A stretch of 41,653 bases of DNA. Origin: Aequorivita sp. (GTDB lineage Bacteria; Bacteroidota; Bacteroidia; Flavobacteriales; Flavobacteriaceae). Shown here in pieces: positions 40,483 to 41,653 of the stretch. Under the pieces are notes generated by a model. The model ran no database searches. It worked only from the letters and a program-made list of their open reading frames with translations, and was not told the origin of the DNA. Made by a program: the position numbers and the translations under genes. The stretch is taken from the NCBI GenBank assembly GCA_030690315.1, contig JAUYGY010000041.1, forward strand, positions 1 through 41,653. The letters are read 5' to 3'. Each line of letters starts with the position of its first letter. The first letter of the stretch is position 1.

Positions 40483-41340
40483 ATGATAAAACTTAACCTA
40501 CACAAAAATATACTCATTGCAATTTTTACTTTAATTGCAATGTCCACTTTCGCGCAAGTGTCCATTAGTAATGGAACCCCCGCAAGTATCCCAAAAGGAC
40601 TGGTAGATATGCAAAATAGTACCGCAGGAATTGTGTACCCACGATTTGAATTAACCTCTACAATTATCGAGGCTCCTGTTCAAAATCCAGACGGGAGTGG
40701 CAGTTTAGTAGCTGGAACCGTTGTATATAATACAAATACCACCGCCACAGGAACCAATGATGTATATCCGGGGCTTTATGCCTGGGACGGAACGGAATGG
40801 ACAACGCAGTATATTAGAGAAGATTCCGACATTGCACAACAAACAGGTTTACCTCAAAGAATTGTTACGGGTAGTACTGGTGCTGATGATTACCCAGTTC
40901 CTTCTGACTGGGTTGATGTATCAGGTTTAGGAACTGGTTCCTCATTTACACCCAAGTATTCAGGAACCTATAGGATTAAAGCAAACGTTAATTTTGGAGC
41001 TGGTGAAATTGTGCCAGAAATAGGTTATGCTACGTCTATGGCTACCCAAGAAGGTTATTTTCGAATAACATTGGGCCCCGATCAATATTTAATTTATACC
41101 CACTCCTATTCTGTTCACAACAATGATATTGCTGGTGGAACCTACTTTGAACAATTTAGACATGATTCATCCCTAATTGTATATGTAGATTTAATAGCTG
41201 GTGTACCTTTTACATATCGGTTTGAAATTGATCTATTTGTTTCAGATAATTTTGTTGATGGAGGAAACTCTGGAACAGGAATGGCTTATGTAGGCGTTGG
41301 GTTGCCGTGTACTATTGAATTCACTTATCTCGTTGAATAA
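40483..41340 (+). CDS. QVGIGTT-related secreted protein, operon gene 3 (285 aa)
   Basis: The signal peptide ends LIAMSTFAQ. The mature start is diverged (VSISNGTPASIPKGLVDMQN), but the constant module GTVVYNTNTTATG and YPGLYAWDGTEW is intact. The jelly-roll domain has FTPKYSGTYRIKANVNFGAG, YFRITLGPDQYLIYTH, TYFEQFRHDSSLIVYVDLIAGVPF and the closing CTIEFTYLVE. It lies 39 nt after the previous gene and is the last member before the IS end. The loss of the exact QVGIGT motif suggests that this motif is not strictly needed. Confidence 0.76.
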   Translation: MIKLNLHKNILIAIFTLIAMSTFAQVSISNGTPASIPKGLVDMQNSTAGIVYPRFELTSTIIEAPVQNPDGSGSLVAGTVVYNTNTTATGTNDVYPGLYAWDGTEWTTQYIREDSDIAQQTGLPQRIVTGSTGADDYPVPSDWVDVSGLGTGSSFTPKYSGTYRIKANVNFGAGEIVPEIGYATSMATQEGYFRITLGPDQYLIYTHSYSVHNNDIAGGTYFEQFRHDSSLIVYVDLIAGVPFTYRFEIDLFVSDNFVDGGNSGTGMAYVGVGLPCTIEFTYLVE

Positions 41341-41399
41341 AATTATAGGATTCATAAGATATGCGTGAAGCAAACATGCAACTATCAACTAAAAATAAG

Positions 41400-41441
41400 G
41401 ACGACGAGTCAAGAACGAAGAACGATGAACGACGAGCGACG
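41400..41441. repeat. Drifting 7-nt periodic array
   Basis: GACGACG, AGTCAAG, AACGAAG, AACGATG, AACGACG and AGCGACG in 7-nt register, about 60 nt beyond the last array gene. Confidence 0.8.
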
Positions 41442-41487
41442 AATCGGTGGAGTTTGCAATAAACAATTTGTATTCGTGATTAAATAG

Positions 41488-41514
41488 CCCACAACCCACA
41501 ACCACAACCCACAA
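41488..41514. repeat. 7-nt periodic array cut by the IS end
   Basis: CCCACAA occurs three times with one 6-nt unit (CCACAA) before the last; the register stops where the insertion-sequence end begins. Confidence 0.75.
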
Positions 41515-41515
41515 C

Positions 41516-41653
41516 TGTCGGGTACTGAAATAAGTTGACCGTTTTAGGGAGTTTTAAACAACTTCATATTATGGCAAACATCAAAGATTTTTCCAACGAG
41601 GCTTCCCTGCGAATAAATCGTTATTTTAGTGACAGCTTTAAGCGTAAAAAGGT
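41516..41653 (+). mobile_element. Left end of an IS3-type insertion sequence (truncated by window edge)
   Basis: The sequence from TGTCGGGTACTGAAATAAG at 41516 breaks the 7-nt array and precedes, by 55 nt, a transposase start codon. This looks like the left terminal region of an IS. The right end and any target duplication lie outside the window, so the exact boundary is an estimate. Confidence 0.7.
41571..41653 (+). CDS. IS3-family transposase OrfA, N-terminal fragment (window edge)
   Basis: Only 27 codons are visible, starting ATG at 41571 (MANIKDFSNEASLRINRYF) and ending KRKKV. SNEASLR, NRYF and FKRKKV match the N-terminus of a transposase subunit common in Bacteroidota IS3-group elements, which precedes a helix-turn-helix DNA-binding domain. 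The gene continues beyond the window, where OrfB with the DDE catalytic core would be expected. Confidence 0.75.
   Translation, partial: MANIKDFSNEASLRINRYFSDSFKRKK

Noticed and set aside
1..41653. tRNA, rRNA or riboswitch genes
   Set aside because: I saw no cloverleaf, rRNA or conserved aptamer sequence, including no cobalamin riboswitch before the adenosyltransferase or meaB; subtle RNAs cannot be excluded by eye.

Overview
The window reads as a chromosomal segment of a member of the Bacteroidota, most likely family Flavobacteriaceae. It is A+T rich. Starts lack Shine-Dalgarno sequences, and many genes are preceded by the Bacteroidota -7 element TAnnTTTG. One protein carries a type IX secretion (T9SS) C-terminal sorting domain. 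SecA has the long Bacteroidota form, and several secreted proteins begin their mature part with the QVGIGTT sequence common in this phylum. Genus cannot be fixed from the sequence alone.

Left part (1-12.3 kb): the 3' end of a MATE exporter; a small acidic protein; a PAP2 phosphatase; a translationally coupled minus-strand operon of a GT2 glycosyltransferase, a duplicated LAB_N membrane protein and a GT39/ArnT-like transferase (probable lipid-linked sugar transfer to an envelope acceptor); a sugar-nucleotide epimerase; the B12-mutase chaperone MeaB; Ohr; a DUF2383 protein; a three-gene ECF sigma / putative anti-sigma / DUF4097 operon; a DUF1579 lipoprotein; and a DUF4199 membrane protein.

Middle (12.3-25.7 kb, all minus strand): three tandem paralogous lipoproteins, then a large T9SS-exported alpha/beta hydrolase whose signal peptide is split from its ATG by a run of 12 C (candidate phase-variable gene). 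After these come SecA, a DUF2795 protein, the PduO-type cobalamin adenosyltransferase (functional partner of MeaB), a 58-residue membrane protein, a LolD/MacB-type ABC ATPase, a SAM methyltransferase and a Uup-like ABC-F protein.

Right part (26-41.6 kb, all plus strand): a surface-polysaccharide block (Wza-like exporter, Wzc-like tyrosine kinase, TviB-like dehydrogenase, TviC/WbpP-like epimerase) with a four-helix-bundle S23-type gene inserted between the last two. It is followed not by glycosyltransferases but by an array of six QVGIGTT-type secreted proteins and two small secreted companions. Four transcription units of this array share one promoter design, TTTG-N20-TA(T/C)TATTG, and two of them share a duplicated leader of about 330 bp. 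The window ends in the left end of an IS3-type insertion sequence.

The most striking unexplained feature lies outside the genes. About eighteen intergenic spacers are arrays in a fixed 7-nt or 8-nt register whose unit sequence drifts from copy to copy, differs at each locus, and very often starts at or overlaps the stop codon of a neighbouring gene.
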